Shown: positions 45,621-57,412 of the stretch, one piece after another
Layout of the letters: every line of letters begins with the position of its first letter
Numbering within the stretch: the first letter of the stretch is position 1
Source of the DNA: Gnetum montanum
Taxonomy: Eukaryota; Streptophyta; Gnetopsida; Gnetales; Gnetaceae
Reading direction: 5' to 3'
NCBI GenBank assembly: GCA_015680685.1
Contig: MNCI01038330.1
Span: 139,502-203,501, forward strand
Length of the DNA stretch: 64,000 bases
Translations under genes and position numbers: made by a program
The notes under the pieces: generated by a model
Told to the model about the DNA's origin: nothing
The model's database searches: none
Seen by the model: only the letters and a program-made list of their open reading frames with translations

Positions 45621-48545
45621 TGCATAGAGGAGGTCCCATTCTCAGCTGGGTTCCTTATCCCCTCTGTCCTATTCCATTTGCCCTAAGAGACAAATCTCCT
45701 GAGGCGGAATAGCATCAGTCAGACGGTTGTGTTTCTTTCTGCCAAGGGGAGGTGGCTATGTTTTTGTACCCTTGTCTTGCCCATAAGGTACAGGCGTAGG
45801 GATAGAGGCCAAGGGCCTGGGCTTAGTGAAGCCTAGCGTAGAGTGGTTTTTGGTAGTATTAACTGACGCATCTCCTTCCTTTCTTTTATTTGGTGATGGT
45901 TGGTGGTTTTGGTTAGAAGCTTGCCCCTATGTAAAAGGGGCAGCCAATAGTTTTGGCACCCTAAGGATAAAAGGTGCCTTAGGAGTGGGCACGGGCATGG
46001 CCGTAGCTTTATCATTAATGTGAGACCGGGTTATGGCTAGAGAGGGCACCCGAATAACAAAGGGTGGCCTTGAGACGTCGGTAACCGCCAGTGAAGAACT
46101 TGCCCCCTAGGGTGAAGTGGTAGGTACGCTTAAAAAAAGGGTTGTTTAGGTGGTACCTTCCCTTCACTGTCCGTACTTATAATGTTGATTGTGTACAGTG
46201 CGTTATTTGCGTTTAACGGGCCTTTGTACACATGCAACGCCTGGTTTTTAGGATGTGTTGGTCTACTACTGTCTAGTTTTAGAGAACCATCATCAATCAT
46301 GCATTGAATGTCATCCTTCAATGCCCAGTAGTAATCGGTATCATGACCACACAACTGATGGTAGTCACAAAAATGGTCCAGCTTAAAAGACTTCGAAACT
46401 GGTGGTTCGTTACGTAGGGCTAAAGAAGGATTCTTCAGCAATTCACAATGATGCCTATGACGTAGGAGAGATTCTTTAGATATCTTTTTATTCTAAAGGT
46501 ATCCTGCCCCTAATAATTGTTTCAATAGTTTCGAATGTTTTATAGGCAGGGCTGTATATTTTGAGTGATCTTTACGCTCGAAGTTTGGCCTTGCCTGGGG
46601 GGGCTTTTCAGGGGCAGGTGTGTCCTAGCTAGTGCTACTTGCACTAGCTATGATCTCGGCAAACGCTGTGGGTGCCTTCTTCTTATTCTTGTTTTTAGTG
46701 CCCTTAGCCAGTGAAGCTACTGTTGTCATCATTACTTTACCCTTGTCTTTACCCTTATTATTAGTGTTTTTATAGGCCACGTACGCCAGGTCTTTGCTAG
46801 CCTCAATAGCATTCTGGATGCTCTTAGTTTGGGAAAAATCCTGACATAAGGAGTTAGGGGCAAGGTAATACAGTTTAGACTTGATGAAGTCGTTAACTGC
46901 TCCTTTGAAAATAGCCAGCAGATGGGCTTCTGTGATAGGCTCATGGATTTCATTCAATGTAGCGCTCCATCGTTGTATAAACTTTTGGACTGGTTCAAGT
47001 GGGTCTTGCTTTACTCCCATAAGTTCATCTAACATGACTTCTAGCTTTAAATTGTACTTAAAGAGAGTCATGAATTATGTTAAGAGCTCTTCCAAGGTTG
47101 AGATGGAAGAGCGAGGAAGCGCTCGATACCAGTCCAAAGCTTTCCTTGTCAAAGACATTTCAAAGACATGGATAATCGTATGAGGCCATTGCTGCAATAA
47201 CAAGGATTCAGACCTAAAGGTAACAAGGTGAGCATTAGGTCTCCTTCCCCATTATATTTAGTAAAATGGGGCAATGACATCCCTAGAGGCAACGACAGCA
47301 TAGGAACCACTGGGCTAATAGGATCATCTTGGTAGAAATCCATGACTTGTATCATATCAAAGCCAGTAGCTTTAAGGCACCTAACCTCCTCGGTGAGGGT
47401 CTGAATAAGCAAAAAAGCTTGATCCAGACTTGGTGATGAAGAAGTCTATGCAGGAGGAGCAGGGGGTTGGACTGAAAGAGTAGTGCCAGGAAATAGAAAT
47501 GTAGTGATGGCTTGGCTGATAGGTGGTGCAACAGGGACTATCCCCATGGACGGAGCTACCTATGGAAGCCACCACCCACCAGGCTAAGCAGAGAGATTGG
47601 CTGTCGCCGGGTGTGTAGGATGGAGATTATAAGGGTATTGTGGGTTTATTTGTGGACATGCATGATATGTGCAGCTAAGGGTTGCACACCGTATAACGTA
47701 GATTGATTATGTGAAATAGGTGGGATCCACTAACCAGCCGTGGGTTGTTGAACAGATTGCTACGATTGAACAGTGGTTGTGATCTATTGCCTTGCAGTGG
47801 GTTGCACCAGATTTTTCACTAGACAGGTTATAGGTGTGGTATGAGGTTGCACATGGGCAATGAAATGAGGTGCGGTAGACGCAGATACCACCGACAGAAT
47901 ACTGATCACATGTGGTGATGAGACTACCCCCATGTTATTTTGAGATGGTATTTGTACTTGCAAGATTGAGGATTGCGTGGTGGCTTGCGGGATGATAAGA
48001 ATATGGGTTTGGGTAGTCATGAATGAGTTGATATGGGTGGCTTCTCTAGACAGAGGAAATAGGGGATTTATGTATGTATGGAGGCTGAGGGTATGGTATC
48101 ACTCCGCATGTTCATACTGGGCTACGAATTCATCTTCCTCTTCCTTCATGTTTTGAGGTTCTAGAATGGACCGTGTAGTCTGACTTCTAGCCATAACTAG
48201 TTGGGTCAGGAGTTCATGATAATGTTTGGTTAGAGGGATAATTTCATACGCGGTGGGGATGAAATCTTGACTGCCTCTATGGATCAGCTTATAATTTCGT
48301 TTTGCCTCGATCACAGCTCGGCTAAGAGCAAGCTGTGCTTGGATCTTGACGTAGATGAAATTATATTCTTCAGGAGTCATGATGGTGAATACAAGATCCT
48401 TGCCCTGTAATCTCAATGAACAACGTGATGGTCCCTGAGGTCCTATTGCACTAGAAGTTGATCTGGTGGTGGTGATGGGATTTACGGATGTGGCACCTGA
48501 GTCGGTGATGATCATAGCGGCAGTGGTTGCATATGCAGAATTCAT
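45621..48545 (-). pseudogene. element B gag
   Basis: Starts at ATG 48545. N-terminal SRCSLRLQGKDLVFTIMTPE and a P/Q/T-rich tract are followed by the gag core (47149-47412), RMSL-type LPHFTKYNGEGD. The open part 46625-47071 has DELMGVKQDPLEPVQKFIQR, WSATLNEIHEPITEAHLLAI and FKGAVNDFIKSKLYYLAP, then a Lys-rich tail KGTKNKNKKK. The C-terminal Cys/His segment is HFCDYHQLCGHDTDYYWALK (46130-46441), with one Cys lost relative to C. Stops and frameshifts throughout. Same order as in C. Confidence 0.85.
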
Positions 48546-48763
48546 TTCTTAGATAGGTTAATGAAAAGAAACGATAGGATCTAAAAGGTGATGGACAAAC
48601 AAAATTATGAATGGGCTTTTTACCCTGTAGGATTCCAAAGGAATCATTGCTGTGACTAATCTACACCACACGATTTTTCGTAAACTTCCCTAGAGGTATT
48701 ACGTTTATGTTTTTATAGACGTGGGTATGGATTGCTTATAGGGCTACTCATAAAATATGGATC
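48546..48763 (-). other. element B leader between primer site and gag
   Basis: Untranslated leader, homologous to 35112-35347. Nothing else seen. Confidence 0.6.
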
Positions 48764-48791
48764 GGAGGTTCAAACCCTCCTTCTAGTGCCA
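48764..48791 (-). other. primer binding site of element B, extended
   Basis: The basic 18-base site is 48774-48791 (minus strand TGGCACTAGAAGGAGGGT). On the plus strand the similarity to a tRNA 3' end extends over 28 bases: GGAGG, TTCAAAC, CCTCC (a complete T arm), TTCTAGT (acceptor strand), G, CCA. So the element may pair with the whole T arm of its primer. The tRNA is not identified. The spacer to the LTR is GTTTTC, as in C. Confidence 0.8.
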
Positions 48792-48797
48792 GAAAAC

Positions 48798-50400
48798 TGT
48801 AACGACGAAAAACGTCGATCGCTGGAAAATACCGAACAAAAATCTATGTACACAATCTTAACCACGGATCCGTGTGAGGGCCGTGCTAGAGAAAACGAAT
48901 CCGCGATGCCCTGAATGGTCTTGTTGATTAGACAGGGACTTAATCAATTAGTAAATAGATGAATATCGTGATAATATGTGTATTATATAGATATTCCATG
49001 AAATAGATTGATTCGATGAATCGTGAAAGGAGTAGAAAACAATGTAAATAAATTGAAATAATGACAACATCAAAGTGACAAGGAGGATCAGATTTAAGAA
49101 GGATGTGCAATTCCAAGATCTGTGTTTTGACTTGAAGATTGAGAATATTGTATATAAAGTTCCAATGGCAAACTCCACTTATCTTGTGTGAAGCATACAC
49201 AAAATAACAAGAAAACTATTCAACAAGGAGTACAGAATGAAGCTCAGTCTACCTCATAAGCCAAAGATGGGATGCAAGGAAGGTCAAGCCTAGATGTCTA
49301 TCGATCAAATTTTTCTGATCAATAGATCTTTCCAACCACACCAGACGATATATCGATCTCTGATCTATTCCCTTTGCCTTGGGTAGTCTCTGTTCAAAAC
49401 TGCCAATGATCGCTAATGGAGAGAACTGTATTTTTGCCAAAGGACTGATCGCTCCTGCTACCAATGCTCAAGAAAATGTCTTATATCTCTGCTTAAAAGG
49501 TGATAGTTGCTAAAAAAGCCCAATATGAAGATGATCTTCTCCTCCCCTTTCTTTCTTCACCAACTAGAGTATTTATAGGTTCGGTAGTACGTGGAGAAGG
49601 CACGACCCTGATGACATGTGTCTCAAACCTTCAAAATACCGTTGACATGGCAAACTTTATGTTGAAACTGGTCATGCCACATCACGTCTTTTGGAAAATG
49701 GGGCAAGGTATGCTATCAACCACTTTTTCCAAAGTCGCTTCATGATTACGCATAATACACTCATTAGCGTATTGTGCGTGTGGATAGCAAGTGCGTATCT
49801 GGTATTGCTTTAGCCGACTTTACCCTATATTACACTTGTTTACACTGCGTTGCATGGAAGAGTGTAAACGAGCATGGAAGTAGTTGATTCAAGCTGTTTT
49901 ATGCTCATTTACACAGAAAAGCGTAATAGAGCATAAAAATGGTCATCTTTACAATAAATTACACTTGTCTACGCTGTGTAGCCTAATGAGCATAAAGCGA
50001 CCAATCTGCAAAAAAGAAGAAATCAATCTGCCACGCTTCTTTGGACTCTGACTTTGACTTTCTCAAAGCTCATTACGTTGCCCTGCGTAATGAAGCGTAA
50101 ACTCAGCCTTGAACAAAAGACTTAAGCAGAGTATGTGACAAATCTTAGTCCTTAAACTTTGTGAAATTTGTCGAAGTAAGTTACTTTCTGATATCGGGCT
50201 ATGTTAAGCAGAGTTACGCTGAGCAACACTACGCTATTGTTGCGTAATATAGCATAAACAAAGTAAGGTTGAAATTTGCAAGAAACTTGGAGACTTGATG
50301 TTGTGCGCCTTTTGCTCTGTCTTCTGGATTTTTGTCGCAAACTTTCACCCAAATTGTGAATCTTCACCCTAGGCCGATTTGCAATTTCCATGGTGTTTCA
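48798..50400 (-). repeat. element B 5' LTR
   Basis: 1603 bp, starts TGTAACGACG and ends GTGTTTCA. TATA box CTATAAATA on the minus strand at 49570-49578. The terminal bases form a perfect hairpin CGACG-AAAAA-CGTCG (48803-48817). Confidence 0.95.
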
Positions 50401-50405
50401 ACTAT
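50401..50405. repeat. target site duplication of element B, right copy (ACTAT)
   Basis: Matches 18439-18443. Confidence 0.95.
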
Positions 50406-50832
50406 CATGCACAACATATTTAGCATGAAGCCCTTGGATGCCAAACCACATAAGAGTTTGGTGGAGCATTGTAGGAATGGATCAATCGGGTGGCAACGTA
50501 ATGTTATGCTCCATGTCTTGCTACTGTAGTTGTTCATCCTATGTAGGATGAAGGTGAAACTGGGTGTATACTCATCATGATGACCATATATTAATTTGTA
50601 TTGCTAGGGCACCTACTAATTTACTCCATCAAACTTAGGTGGAGAATGACTCCTATGAGAAGAAGACATCTTGTATTAGAAGATAAGAAGTGCAGTGTGC
50701 TTTCTTATAATTTTTGTAGTTATTTTGATATATGATATGACTTTAGGATTTTTTTTAATGATGTTAAATAATTTTTTAAAAAATTATAGATAGTGCATGT
50801 AACAAACTAAAGGTCCCTAACAATGACACTAA
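50406..50832 (-). pseudogene. element A gag N-terminus, leader and primer site
   Basis: Remaining 5' part of element A after the B insertion. The first 250 bases continue the gag/leader region; no open frame survives. At 50810-50832 the minus strand reads TTAGTGTCATTGTTAGGGAC next to the LTR. Compared with the Athila-type tRNA-Asp site (TTGGCGCCGTTGCCGGGGAC) all differences are transitions, as expected for a decayed primer site. Confidence 0.55.
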
Positions 50833-51695
50833 TGATGAGCGAACAGTATACCCTACACCCAACCATACGAATTACAAAGGTTCACATGCAACCTAGTCAA
50901 ATTTTATAGATCTTATGTTTGCAAGTATATTGGTTCTAGGAAGTGAAATCTAATCATGATGATCATTGCCTTCCCAACTACACTTGTGAAGCTTAGTTGT
51001 ATGATTAAGTGTAATTGGAATACATGATTTTTATTATTTTATATTTTATTCATCTACAACTGATAACAAGTTAAAATTTAATTTATTAACCAATTTAAAT
51101 AATTTTATTGCTAATTAATAACTAAATATCTTAACATAAGCATTTGGTCCTACTCTTTGTACACATCCTCAACCCATACAACATTGTTGGGTTGCCAAGC
51201 ATTAAGCGTTGCTAGGATTGCCAAGCACTATATGTTATGCTTGAAATGGTTGTGATTATGTGTTTGATCAATTTAGCTTAATTAGTTAATTAATTAAAGT
51301 ATTACTTATCCTAATTAATCATGTAATTAATGTAAATGGGTAATGCAGAAATAAATCATTAATCTATTCCATGTGCTACAAGGTTTGATCAAAAGGCTCA
51401 TCTTTATTGTTGTTTACACTGGTATGCTCAAGTACATTAGTGCTTGGATAAAGATTTATACACTTTCTAACTCTTGCTATGGGCACTTAAAAAAATATTC
51501 TAACTTTCAAATGACAAAATTGCAAGAGCTCTACTACAACTATGACAAGACATGCCATAAACACAAAGGGTGAGTGCATATTTATAGACTTTGTTGTGGA
51601 GTTGCATCGACAAGGCCTTATAAACACTGCAAAAACTACGTTGATGAGGCCAGATCAATGGGGATCCATTAACATGATACTTTGATGCTTCATCA
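50833..51695 (-). repeat. element A 5' LTR
   Basis: 863 bp, TGATGAG...TTCATCA, with TATA box CTATAAATA on the minus strand at 51579-51587. Homologous to 6535-7446. Confidence 0.9.
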
Positions 51696-51700
51696 ATGTT
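51696..51700. repeat. target site duplication of element A, right copy (ATGTT)
   Basis: Matches 6530-6534. Confidence 0.85.
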
Positions 51701-52259
51701 GAATTTATGAAAATAAAATATGAAGACATGGATTTATAGAGCATAATGATTTGGGGGATTTCCTAATCCAATTTGTAATTGCCTATGATATTAAAATTGC
51801 AAATACTTGCTTCTAGAAGAGAACATAACATTTAGTTACATATAAATATGGATAAAAATAAAAATTGATTATTTTTTATTACTCAACAAAGATTATGCCA
51901 TGTGCAAAGACTCAAAGGTCATACCTAGAGAGTACCTTAAAACTCAATATCAACTAATGATGGAATTAAATATCCTTAGCTTAAAATGTAGCATAAGTAA
52001 AGGGACTGAATGCATAAAATATTAGAATTATTTTAGAAAAAATATATCATTTTATTAAAACAATAATTACTACAAGAAAGTATATGAAATTCAGATTACT
52101 TTGTTAATTTAATTTAGGGCTAAATAGAAAGTTGCATTTTAAAAATTAGAACGAACATTTTGAATAAAATAAAAGGTAAAAATTGCATCCCAAAGGAGAC
52201 ATGGTGGTGAAGTGATTAAGTGCAAAATGTTATCCTAAATATGAAAAAATGCTTTAAGG
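51701..52259. other. AT-rich flank, no gene seen
   Basis: Sequence between element A and the LINE relic. No motif recognised. Confidence 0.5.
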
Positions 52260-53130
52260 AATGGTAGCAAAGTAGTAGCTAAGAAAATAGCTTGATATAC
52301 AAAATGATAAGAAATAAGGTACTAGTAGGAATACCCAAAGTCAAACATAATGTTTTCAATGGTTTTTATCAAAAATTAATAATAAAGAAAGAAGAAAAAT
52401 ATATTTATAAATTAGTAAAAATTATACATAAGAAATGTAAGGACATAAACCATATCAAATTCATCAAGAAGGTGGATGAAAGAATTTTGGTAAAAAATAA
52501 TTAAATTTTGAATGGGTGGAAAATTTATTTTTAAGAGTTATTAAATGAAGAATTTTAAAGGAAAGATATCTAAAAAGAAAAACCAAATTTTGGTTTTCTT
52601 AATGATATTTTTATTTTTAAGTGAAGATAACCTTATTAAAGATGAAAAATGAAAAGTTGTTTAAGCAGCTAACATTCTTATAAAAGCTTGGAAAGCACTA
52701 GGAGATAAGGGAGTTTCTTGGTTAACATAATTATTTAACAAAATTTTAAAGGATGGAGACATGCCAAAGAGTTAAGGAAAAAGAAGTGTTATTTCCATCT
52801 AAAAATATATAGAAGATGTGAAAAAGTTTGCAAAAAGTGGGATAAACAAAATGGGATAGCATGTACTAAAGGTTACCGATATATGCTTCAAGTCAACAGC
52901 AATGATGCACTAATGTACTTTATAGGAAGATGGGCATAAATACGTACCAACACTACTAAAATAGAAAAAAGACATCCTTGATAGAAGGCTTAGTAAATAT
53001 GTTATTGAAGGCATTCATGATGTTTTTGTAAGTGGATTAGTTAGCGTGATGGACATTGATATCATCCAAAATTGTAATGTTGGTGCTGATGAAGTTGAAG
53101 TAATCTAGTAATGTATGGGACATCCAATCT
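52260..53130 (+). pseudogene. RTE-type LINE reverse transcriptase relic
   Basis: Plus-strand fragments of a non-LTR retrotransposon. The open piece 52292-52504 has EEKYIYKLVKIIHKKCKDIN, then FIKKVDERILVKNN. This matches the stretch just before the RT domain of plant RTE LINEs (IYxLAK..R.KxRDxxxVxxIKDxxxxVLVKDxxI). It continues through a stop with ILNGWKIYF, ELLNEEF, and then the RT palm entry ILIKAWKALGDKGVSWLT and LFNKILKDGDMPKS near 52,680-52,770. After about 52,860 the similarity fades. No poly-A tail or target duplication could be placed. Dead and 5'/3' truncated. Confidence 0.7.
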
Positions 53131-53440
53131 ACGTTTTTGATGAAGCTTGGTTACTCAATAAATAGATAGAATATTTGAGAGCACATTATTTTTTATTATA
53201 GCTTGCAACTTAATCCAAGGTAACAAGCATAAATATTTTGATTAATAATGTTATCAATAATATTCAAGAGTTCATTTTTATCCTTATTTTGACCTATTTT
53301 GTAAGGCCATGAAAGAAATACTACTTAAAAAATTTCAAAAATGTGGAAGAAAATAAATATGATGCTTAAAACAAAACTAATATATTAGCAAAGCATAGTA
53401 GGAGTGGTATCATCATTGAAAAATTTAAATACATAGATGG
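53131..53440. other. short flank before element D
   Basis: No motif recognised. If element D has a target duplication its left copy would be 53436-53440 (GATGG); the right copy is outside the window. Confidence 0.4.
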
Positions 53441-54383
53441 TGATGACTAGCAAGGTACCCCTACACCCAACCATACAAATCACAAAGTGTTCATGCATGA
53501 CTCAGTTAAATTTTATGGAATTTATCATTTCTAGTGCACTAGCTCTTGAGAAAGTGAATTTAGCCTTAAGGTCCATCATTGTGCTTCCAATTACACTTGT
53601 GATGCACATTGGTATGGTTCAGTGTAACTGAGGCATCCAATTTTTATCATTTTATGTTTTATGTTTTAGGTGCCCGAAATGTAGGTAAAAGGAATTTAAT
53701 TAACTAATATAAATTAATTAACTAACTATTATTAAGCTAATTATAACATAAGTATCTTTTTCCACTTTCTATACACGTCCTAAACCCACATATCCACTAT
53801 TGGGTGACTAAACATTATGCTACTTGGCATACCAAGTAATAATGTTACTAGGATTACCAAGTGAATACGTGTTATGCTCAAAGTGATCATACATATCTAT
53901 TTAATCTATCTAGCTTAATAATATCATTAATTTAATTTCTATAAAATAATTGTAAAATAATTGAGAACAATCAACAAATAATTGAAAACATTCACTGCAT
54001 AAATAAAATAGTTAATCTATCTAAAGTGCTGCAAGGTTTATTAGAAAGCTCCTCTTTATTGTCGCACACACTATTGTGCTCAGGTACACTAATGCTCAAA
54101 TAAAGATCTTCACACTTAATGACTCCTATTGTAGGTAGTCAAGGAAAAATTTCTAACTTTCAAATAGAAAAAATATAAGAGCTTTGCTACAATTGAAATC
54201 TAGACTCCCATAAATGCGGCAAGTAGACATGTATTTATAGGCAATGGATAAAAATCGTGTTGATGAGGCATCATCGATGTAGGTAAAAATGCATCAATGA
54301 GACCTTGTGGATAAGGCCTAGTCAACACAGTCAGCTACATTAACTAGGCCATGCCAATGCAGCAAACCAACGACAACTCATCA
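53441..54383 (-). repeat. element D 3' LTR
   Basis: 943 bp, TGATGAC...CTCATCA. Homologous to both LTRs of A but clearly more distant than those are from each other. TATA box CTATAAATA on the minus strand at 54232-54240. Confidence 0.85.
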
Positions 54384-54397
54384 TACCCCCATGATTG
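54384..54397 (-). other. polypurine tract of element D
   Basis: Minus strand CAATCATGGGGGTA adjoining the LTR. Confidence 0.7.
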
Positions 54398-55658
54398 AAT
54401 GAAAATTTGTCCTCGAGTTCTTTTACAAAATTGGGAAGGTATGGGATTATTGATTGAATTTTCTATCAACAAAAATATCGTGACTAACTTGACAAAAAAT
54501 GGAGTGCCCAGGTGTACGGATAAGCACATTACAAAAATGGTGGTGTTTAGGACACAAAATTGAATACTATGACATAACTCTTCCAAAAATTTGGACAACA
54601 CATTTCTTAATGATGTGAAACTTGTTGGAGGAGATCAAATGGTCCTATGTGTTGGAGGTTTTTGAGGCTTTGAGGGATCCTCATTGGCTTCATGCACTAG
54701 TGGTGGTTGAGGTTGTGGTTGTCCTACTATCATTGCTACTTTAGGTGGGAGCTGGAAAGCATCCAGTAGTGCTTTTATTTTTTCCTCCCTACGCTTGGGA
54801 TCATGCACTATCCATGTAGCTTCCCCAATGTGGGTTGGAATAGGCACATCCCAAGGACACATGATTGCTAGAAATATCTGCTTGATGTTGACAAACTAGG
54901 TAGCAAACTATTTGTGTTCAATGTTGAATGCTCAGACTATGTTCTTCACCTCCTGGTAGTTGTTCATCCATCTAGCTAGGTCTTTGGAGATTGATCATTG
55001 TTTTGTGAATCATGCTTTGAGGACTTTGAGTTTAGCATTAGCAATCTCAAGCCTTTTCTTGGTATCTCTGTGGTATTTGAACTTGGCCTTGTATAGCAAG
55101 TACAAGCTAGTCACCTGCTTCTCCAACTTTGACCATGGTCATCCAACTATCAACATTACTAGGCTTCCATTACGAAGATTAGCCAAATGTATATATTTTG
55201 TCATTTTTTTGACCTAAAACTCCTTCAAATGGATCTCTACTTTGTTATAGCCATTAATCTCATCAAAGATTGGCTGCCACATCTCTCTTTCTTGCTAGAG
55301 TTGCTGGAGGGCTTTGTTAACTTTAGCCTTTTCCATCTTCATTTCTTTTTCATTAATTTCCTTTTGCAATTCAACCTAGTCTTTGTAGTGATGTTTAACC
55401 CTTTCAAACTTGAGAGCTTCATTCTTCCAAGCTATGATTTCAATGGCAAAAATTTTTCATAAAGTGCGCACCTCCTCCATTAATAGATTTCAATTCTCTA
55501 TGGCCAATTTCTCAATTTAGTGTTGACTCTGGAAAGCTGCTCCTATTGTTGATGAATGAATTTTTTGCATTTTATCTCTTTGAGCATCAACAGTTCATAG
55601 GCAATGATTTTTTTCGATTAGTGTCTCATTGTCTTTGTGCATCTGATTTAAGTCCTTT
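54398..55658 (-). pseudogene. element D accessory ORF, C-terminal part
   Basis: Minus-strand remains of the accessory ORF. The best piece (54635-54862) reads MCPWDVPIPTHIGEATWIVH, then DPKRREEKIKALLDAFQLPP and a tail rich in Pro and Gln (GQPQPQPPL). Upstream text (54,900-55,650) is coiled-coil-like in broken frames, matching A 7,900-8,700. The ORF is split by the insertion at 55659. Confidence 0.5.
55654..55658. repeat. target site duplication of the inserted element, left copy (CCTTT)
   Basis: CCTTT here and CCTTC at 59560-59564. Element A has a single CCTTTTGAATTT at the homologous place (about 8703), which supports this as the true insertion site. Confidence 0.65.
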
Positions 55659-56886
55659 TGTTGGCGACCGTTTGGGATGCGACCACCAACGAGTGTCCTC
55701 GAACAGGATTTAGGTGCTTGCTGGTCTCTGGCAACACCAAGGCCTAGATACCTCCAAATAGACTCAGTAGTTAATGTGAGTATGTGTGTGTGTTGTTGTG
55801 GTGTGCTATTGTGAAAAATGAAAAGATTGGGTTGTGTGTAAAATTTTAAATGACTTATCTTAAAGAGATTCAGCCAACCTTGCAAAGTACTGTGAGTTGT
55901 TGAGAGTTTCTATTTTGTTCAATTTCTTAGTCTATGCGGTTCTTATAATACCTACTTGTAAAAAATAAATTTTTGCAAAAACATTTGAGCACAACTCTAT
56001 AAATCTACTTCTAATTTTCCCCAGAGAAAGAGATAGTTCTATAAGAAAACTAGAAATAGTGCAAGATTCAATGGAAATAGAAAGAAGAGAAAAAGAAAGC
56101 AGATTTGTGTAAAGATATCAAATGTTAAAATAAGGTAAAATGATATGAGTAAACACTTCTCAATAAAGTTATCCCAAATTTAATAACTACAAATTGTTCA
56201 AACTTCCAAGGCTCAAATAAGCAATTTTTTCAAGACAATCCTACTATGCTACCTAAAAAATTGTTGTGTAAACTATCACGTACCAGACTCTATTTTGGCT
56301 AGATAATGGATGTCAAAAATTGCATTCAATAGAACCTTCAAAATACTTGACAATTTTTGATTGAAATACCATGGAGATTCACTTTAGAGATAAAAGAAGC
56401 TATTCTGGTCCTATCAAAATACCAAAGATTTTTTGAACCCTCTTGACTATTGAATCGTTCAATGGCTTGACTACATGCAGAGGCTCTCTTACAACAATCT
56501 CAAAAGTAATTTTTATACATTGCACAATAATAAAATTCACTACTAAAATGCTCTTTAGGCTTTCAAACACAAGCTCTTTTATGCCAAAATTTAAATAGAA
56601 ATTTTCTATTGTGCAACAAGAACAATAAGAGCAATCTAAAAATCTCAAAATTATTTTCCAAGCATGATACTATCTAAACTACTAGCTAAACAATTTAAAC
56701 AAAATAAAAAATAAACATAACTCATAGGACTATGAAAAAGAGGCTAAAATGTTGTCTTTAACAAATCATCTTACAAGCAATCTTTCACAATGTCTTCTTT
56801 TCAGTCTTCCTCCATGACCCAAAGTGAGACCCCGAGTGTGATTTAAAAGTGTGATATCTCTCTCCTTTTCTTCCTACCCTTGAAGA

Positions 56887-56897
56887 CCTTTTATAGG
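56887..56897 (-). promoter_or_regulatory. TATA box in the 55659-59559 insertion
   Basis: Minus strand CCTATAAAAGG, a strong plant TATA box, with transcription predicted toward 55659. It supports the LTR nature of the left part. Confidence 0.5.
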
Positions 56898-57412
56898 GTC
56901 TCATAGGTAGTTAGGTAAGTTACAAAAATTTTGGGTGGTTATAACCACCATAGAGATAAAAAAGCTACAGTTTACAAGTGTCCCATGTAGTTGCGATGTG
57001 GTCCATTCAGTTTCCAAATGGTCACCATGGAGATAAAAATGTTTTAGTTGACAAGTGGCCTTTATAGTGGTTACAATTTGGTTGCAATCACTAAGGGAAG
57101 TTACAACCACCATGATAGTTAGATATGAAAAAATTATAATTGACACTTGTTTCATACATATACATATAGGGCATTAAACAACAACAGAATTAGCAAAACA
57201 AAAATAATAAAACTTTAAAGTAATTCCTATAAACCCTCTGATATACATCATTTTGACTTTTTAACTATATTATCCTAATGTTTCTCATCCATAAAATTTC
57301 TTCATCCCTTTTCAAAGGCTTGAAAATCTACACAACATTTTTTGCCTATTCTTATGCTCCTTTTTTTATGTTTCAACTTTCAAGTGAGCCTTGGGGCATT
57401 TTATTATCCACC

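Larger units (their letters stand above)
18444..50400 (-). mobile_element. element B: Tat-lineage gypsy retrotransposon with antisense gene, RT deleted
   Basis: Minus-strand element inserted into element A and itself interrupted by element C. Its length without C is 14,417 bp. The LTRs are 1603 bp each: 48798-50400, and 18444-19407 joined to 36948-37586. The target duplication ACTAT is perfect. Internal order on the minus strand is primer site, gag, protease, hairpin repeats, the opposite-strand accessory gene, integrase, a second repeat array, spacer, polypurine tract. RT and both RNase H domains are missing because of a deletion at about 40,440. By eye the LTRs differ at roughly one base in nine or ten over the first 290 bases, mostly transitions, slightly more than the LTRs of C. 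Confidence 0.95.
6535..51695 (-). mobile_element. element A: Athila/Tat-like Ty3/gypsy retrotransposon, oldest layer of the nest
   Basis: Minus-strand LTR retrotransposon bounded by related LTRs (6535-7446 and 50833-51695) and a perfect ATGTT target duplication. Its own length is about 13.2 kb after removing element B, which sits inside its gag region at 18444-50400. Read on the minus strand the order is 5' LTR, primer site, gag, protease, RT, RNase H, integrase, a long spacer, a sense accessory ORF, polypurine tract, 3' LTR. The LTRs differ by indels (912 against 863 bp) and many substitutions, and every ORF is broken, so it is the oldest of the three. The RT-RNaseH-INT order places it in Ty3/gypsy. 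The primer site resembles the tRNA-Asp type used by Athila elements, with several transitions. Confidence 0.9.

Noticed and set aside
48764-48791. tRNA gene, because a T arm and CCA-ended acceptor strand are visible
   Set aside because: No D arm or anticodon arm lies upstream, and the position next to the LTR makes it the primer binding site.
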